Source of the DNA: Streptosporangiaceae bacterium
Lineage (GTDB): Bacteria > Actinomycetota > Actinomycetes > Streptosporangiales > Streptosporangiaceae
Direction: 5' to 3'
NCBI GenBank assembly: GCA_030045175.1
Contig: JASIBM010000068.1
Coordinates: forward strand, 1 to 6,895
DNA: 6,895 nt
Made by a program: the position numbers and the translations under genes. The notes beneath the pieces are model-generated. The model searched no databases. It was not told the DNA's origin and saw only the letters and a program-made list of their open reading frames with translations. Below, in pieces: positions 4,601 through 6,895 of this stretch (position 1 is the first letter of the stretch; each line of letters starts with the position of its first letter).

Positions 4601-6895
4601 GTCGGGATAGGGGGTGAGCACGTACCCGGTGGGCTGGTAGTAGGACTGGAAATCGAACGGCGTGACCCCTGCCACGCTCGCCGGGTCAAGCTGGACCTGC
4701 TGGTCGTAGAGCGCGTCGATCCCCTCGCTGCTGTTCAGCTGGCTGACGAGCAGCCACGTCCAGGGATGGTAGAAGGTCCAGAACGTGTACTCCGCCTTGT
4801 AGAAAGGATCGTAGACATATTCCGGCGCGTTGATGGTGAAGTAATTGCCGTTCTGATAGTAGTTCGTCGGGACGATGAAGTACTCCCGGCGGGAGTCGCG
4901 GTAGAAGAACGGCAGCGTGGAGTCGAAGGTCGGGGTCTGATGCGGCGTGATCAGCCGGTAGTAGTCGGCCTGGCCGAGCACCTTCTCGCTCTGCAGCGCG
5001 CCGTAAAGCGAGTAAGAGGTAGTCATCGGCCCGACCCTGGGCCTGGACGCTGACTGGAATCCCATGGCGGAGCCTTCGAGCCAGGTGCCGTCGAAGCTCG
5101 AATTGGCCGGGGTGGCGATGGCCGGCTTGAGCACAGAAGGATCGAGCGTGCCCACCTGGTCGATGGGGGTACCGCCGCCCGCGTTCTCGAGCACCTCCTG
5201 GTACTGGCCGACGACGAACAGCTCGGTTCCGCTCCCCGAGCCGCCGAGCAGGAACTGCCCGACGTGTGCCCGGGGCTGGTTGAGCACCAGGTAGAAATCC
5301 TCGTCGTACTGGCTTACCTGCTCGAGGAACACGTCGACCTGCAGCAGCGGCCCTACCTCCGACGACTTGAGCGTGATGTCGGTGGACTCGAAGCTGGCCT
5401 TGGTGATGCCCTGGTTCGCGGCCGATAGCAGCATGGCCCCGGGAGGCCAGGCTCCGGAGAACACGATCGTCTGCGGCGCGACCTGCTTGGCCTGCCACTT
5501 CCCTTGCTTGTACTGACTCCACGCGAGCTGGACCTCGAGGTGAATGTTGGGCGGAGGCGGTGGCGTCGAGCTGGTCTGCGCGGAGGGCAGCGGCTGGTTG
5601 TTCTGGTCGGCCTTGGCGGTCACGATCGCCCAGAAGACGTATTGCCTGCCGTTCCATATCAGCGGCAGCACGTGGTCGCTGACGATGTCGAGCTGTACCT
5701 GCTCCCAGGCCGTCCACTTGGAGGAGTCGACCCAGGTGCGCGAGTAGTAGGTGGGCGGGGAGCCCTGCGTGCGGGCAAGCACGTGCAGCACGTCCTCGCC
5801 GTTCTCCAGGTCGTGGAAGTACCCGCAGACGTCGAGTCGCGCCACCGCCTCCAGCTTCTCCAGGTAGTTCGCCAGCGCGGTGGCCGCCACGTCACTAGTC
5901 AGGTCGCCCTGCTGGAGGTCCTGCATGAGATCGGAGAAGAACGGCGACGCGTCCTGCCGCAGGGTCGGGTCGATCCAGTTCTCCGGCCACAAGAACACCT
6001 CGCGGTTGGCCTCCCACACCCGGTACTGGCTCATCCACTGCCACTGCGTCCAGAAGCTGTCCGCGCTGACGTCGACGGTGACGTTCGGCTCGAGGCCGAG
6101 GAAGCAGCGCAGCACGAACAGCTGTACGGTCGCGGTGGCCTGGACCATCCTGGAGGTCGCCATGCACGCGCACATCTCGACGTCGATCAGGAAGTAGGCG
6201 AACACGTCGTCGGGATCGAGCCACCGGGAGACGCCGGCCGGCGGCGGGCCGGCGAGGAGGTAGCTCACCAGGGCGTCGCGCTGCGCCTGGCGCAGCGGGT
6301 CACGAAGCTGCTTGGCCAGCGTCAGCCACTGCGCTTGCGGGTAGTTCGCCTTGACGCTCTGCTTGATGGCGTCGGCCGCGGTGTCGTCGACGTCGGTGGC
6401 CACCCAGGTGCTGACGTCGGCGGGGATGCCCGTCTGCGCCAGGATCGCCTGGCACGGCAGCAGGCGCGAGAGCGCGATCTCGTCAACGTAGTCGTCGGGG
6501 TAGGTCAGCGACAGCTCGCCGAGCGCGGCGTTGCTCGACGGGTCACCGCACAGCACGGCGAGCGTGGCCGACGGCCACTGCGTCGAGGTGGCGAGCTGGC
6601 TGAGGTACGCGCTCTTCGTGGCGGTGGCCGCCGGCGTGAACAGCGTCGCGAACGTGGCGTTCGGTATCGGCACGTTGTTGCGCACGTTGGTCGCGGTGAT
6701 CAGGCGGCTCAGGGCGTAGCAGCGGCCGTTCGCGCTGGCTTGCGGTGTGCTCGGCAGCGTCGTGGGGTCCAGCCACCCGACGCCGACGCCGGTGGCTGGC
6801 CCGCTCCACCAGTTCACGTCGTCGATGCCGAGGTTGAGCGTCGTGATCAGCAGCGCGACCTTGGACAGCGCGGCGTAGGAGGTGAAGTACGACGC
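1679..6895 (-). CDS. Tc toxin complex TcA-type subunit (neuraminidase-like, pore-forming, TcB-binding), 5'-partial
   Basis: This is the injection subunit of a Tc (ABC) toxin. In the family, TcA forms a pentameric bell around a channel, binds the target cell and injects the enzyme held in the TcB-TcC cocoon. Numbering starts at the window-edge codon (6895-6893). Residues 1-355 are helical shell, with FLIDVEMCACMATSR (235-249) and WEANREVFLWPENW (294-307). About 365-545 is the neuraminidase-like domain (LHVLARTQGSPPTYYSR). YQPT, PYPDE and YNWELFFHAPFLIAN follow (754-806), then IAWGDQLFTQDTMETIN (910-926) and DTVADRLFKIRHCMNIEG. The channel covers about 1111-1414 and the TcB-binding domain about 1415-1575. 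The C-terminus is complete (RHEFPTNW to VVAYTASP). A GTG at 6817 could start it, but the frame is open to 6895 and encodes shell-like sequence (ALSKVALLITTLNLGIDD), so the true start is outside. Family members are about 2000-2500 residues, so several hundred are missing. No frameshift is seen, and no TcB/TcC gene follows. Confidence 0.93.
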   Translation of the reverse strand, partial: ASYFTSYAALSKVALLITTLNLGIDDVNWWSGPATGVGVGWLDPTTLPSTPQASANGRCYALSRLITATNVRNNVPIPNATFATLFTPAATATKSAYLSQLATSTQWPSATLAVLCGDPSSNAALGELSLTYPDDYVDEIALSRLLPCQAILAQTGIPADVSTWVATDVDDTAADAIKQSVKANYPQAQWLTLAKQLRDPLRQAQRDALVSYLLAGPPPAGVSRWLDPDDVFAYFLIDVEMCACMATSRMVQATATVQLFVLRCFLGLEPNVTVDVSADSFWTQWQWMSQYRVWEANREVFLWPENWIDPTLRQDASPFFSDLMQDLQQGDLTSDVAATALANYLEKLEAVARLDVCGYFHDLENGEDVLHVLARTQGSPPTYYSRTWVDSSKWTAWEQVQLDIVSDHVLPLIWNGRQYVFWAIVTAKADQNNQPLPSAQTSSTPPPPPNIHLEVQLAWSQYKQGKWQAKQVAPQTIVFSGAWPPGAMLLSAANQGITKASFESTDITLKSSEVGPLLQVDVFLEQVSQYDEDFYLVLNQPRAHVGQFLLGGSGSGTELFVVGQYQEVLENAGGGTPIDQVGTLDPSVLKPAIATPANSSFDGTWLEGSAMGFQSASRPRVGPMTTSYSLYGALQSEKVLGQADYYRLITPHQTPTFDSTLPFFYRDSRREYFIVPTNYYQNGNYFTINAPEYVYDPFYKAEYTFWTFYHPWTWLLVSQLNSSEGIDALYDQQVQLDPASVAGVTPFDFQSYYQPTGYVLTPYPDEGMDFGSPPNSSSPSNFSVYNSPYAIYNWELFFHAPFLIANSLSANQQFQVAKQWYEYVFDPAGGFAGSVPQCYWLTKPFSEMTAADYAAEQITALMNAINQGNPSLEHQVAAWRQDPFDPDAIAQMRPVAYQRAIVMRYIDNLIAWGDQLFTQDTMETINLATQMYVLASNLLGPQPQIVPPLVEPVAQNYNQLVAAGLDAFSNAAVAAENAIPPVKVNVPTSGGSPSLPSLLTLYFQIPPNTTLLAYWDTVADRLFKIRHCMNIEGIVQQLPLFSPPINPGLLVAAAAAGLDLSSVLSDMAAATPPYRFRTIVGLAIEFCDQVRGLGAELLSALEKSDAEQMARIRSSGEINLQSAIDDVRARQIDDANQQLVVLAKAKQTFQDRASFYVNRPLMNDWETAAMILRATAPIAQAVAAALDTTATVAHALPTVEVGAAGFGGSPAVNVKIGGPNVGHASGSGAWVARMAAAIIQSTADLTGTLGGFHQRQDAWTMEGNVAQDEMARIDAETAAANIRIDIATKEKAAQDIAVTNAQNVDAFLHSKFTNKELYDWMVGQISTTYFQAYQLAYSMAKAAEQCFDRELAQPPTSYIQFGYWDSLRQGLLAGEKLHYDLRRMQSAYYTQNDRELEIVKHVSLLQLDPYALVELRETGSCLIDLPEILFDLDNPGHYMRRLKAVGLTVPCVVGPYTSVSATLTLLANQVRTSPDVGSGYPRADPDPRFTDDPGGISEIVTSGGQNDSGLFELRFDDERYLPFETAGAISNWQLTLNNVFPQFDYTTITDVVMHLRYTAREGGGELAAAAAASAKSKLNSIALAQSRTGLYRLFSARHEFPTNWAQFLDPAPGADQILTLPMPPERFPFFTHGLDLKVHSVDVLTNTTDSGPYTLEFTPPGGTTQTVTMNPDSTLDGMHHVQIALSPAVDLGRTPTPPSATPPTWTIMLKEASAAGYQSLAASELDDILLVVAYTASP
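2171..2653 (-). other. TcB-binding domain of the TcA protein
   Basis: This segment (about residues 1415-1575) begins at RETGSCLIDLPEILFDLD and contains the most conserved TcA motifs: HYMRRLKAVGLTVPCVVGPY, TSVSATLTLL, NDSGLFELRFDDERYLPFE and TTITDVVMHLRYTAREGG. In known toxins this is the platform that docks the TcB beta-propeller of the cocoon and opens its gate. Its intact state implies that a TcB partner exists or recently existed in this genome, even though none is in the window. A poly-Ala stretch (2164-2200) follows. Confidence 0.85.
2654..3565 (-). other. Pore-forming/translocation channel region of the TcA protein
   Basis: This segment (about residues 1111-1414) holds the long helices that line the TcA channel. 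The helix around EKSDAEQMARIRSSGEINLQ leads down to a small-residue, Gly/Ala/Val-rich hairpin (about 3131-3409, residues 1163-1255), the expected membrane-inserting tip. The returning helix runs through DEMARIDAETAAANIRIDIA, then LYDWMVGQIS, FGYWDSLRQGLLAGEKLHYD and KHVSLLQLDPYAL. The helices are very close to the family pattern and the tip is less so. Boundaries are approximate. Confidence 0.75.
5258..5803 (-). other. Neuraminidase-like domain of the TcA protein
   Basis: This segment (about residues 365-545 of the visible protein) runs from GEDVLHVLART through WTAWEQVQLDIVSDHVLPLIWNGR to the beta-rich stretch ending near HVGQF. It matches the conserved TcA domain named after sialidase. In Tc toxins it is a structural part of the shell near the channel tip, with no sialidase activity established here. 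A pentaproline linker (STPPPPPN, about 5546-5572) splits it. Boundaries are approximate, by eye. Confidence 0.75.

Noticed and set aside
3815..5053. 412-codon open frame on the plus strand, opposite TcA
   Set aside because: It has the same antisense character, rich in Arg, Val and Gly with no family pattern.
5546..5572. Short repeat or low-complexity DNA at the pentaproline codons
   Set aside because: It is a simple proline-codon run within the coding frame, best explained as a flexible linker rather than a repeat element.
4686..5717. 343-codon minus-strand frame overlapping TcA in another frame
   Set aside because: It is a frame-shifted shadow. The TcA frame carries the conserved residues without a break, so there is no sign of a real frameshift.
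5258..5803. An active sialidase suggested by the neuraminidase-like domain
   Set aside because: In Tc toxins this domain name reflects fold similarity. I see no clear Asp-box repeats or sialidase arginine triad, so enzymatic activity is not claimed.

Overview
The window is GC-rich, with strong G/C preference at third codon positions and a GTG start on the one gene whose start is visible. This suggests an actinobacterium or another high-GC soil-type bacterium. The phylum is an inference from composition and gene content, and no marker gene is present. The window is almost fully coding, with no tRNA, rRNA, CRISPR array or insertion sequence seen.

Layout: (1) Positions 2-1306, plus strand: the catalytic part of a secreted S53 (sedolisin/kumamolisin-type) serine-carboxyl peptidase. 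Its signal peptide and propeptide lie before the window. (2) Positions 1344-1682, minus strand: a small stand-alone nucleotidyltransferase of the Pol-beta/MNT fold with an intact GSX10DXD motif. (3) Positions 1679-6895, minus strand: the large C-terminal part (1738 residues visible) of a TcA-type subunit of a Tc (toxin complex, 'ABC toxin') injection machine. It carries the helical shell, neuraminidase-like domain, pore-forming/translocation channel and TcB-binding domain. Its reading frame stays open to the window edge, so the N-terminus is missing.

The TcA gene and the nucleotidyltransferase form a head-to-tail pair that overlaps by four bases (GTGA), so the enzyme is probably translated by ribosomes finishing TcA. 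The peptidase gene converges on this pair with only 37 bases between the stop codons.

No TcB/TcC cocoon gene follows TcA, which is unusual in arrangement. If TcB and TcC exist, they must be upstream of the TcA gene (beyond 6895) or elsewhere in the genome. The most interesting points are the Tc toxin in a high-GC genome, the coupled orphan nucleotidyltransferase with no HEPN partner next to it, and the neighbouring acid-type peptidase that could conceivably process a secreted toxin.
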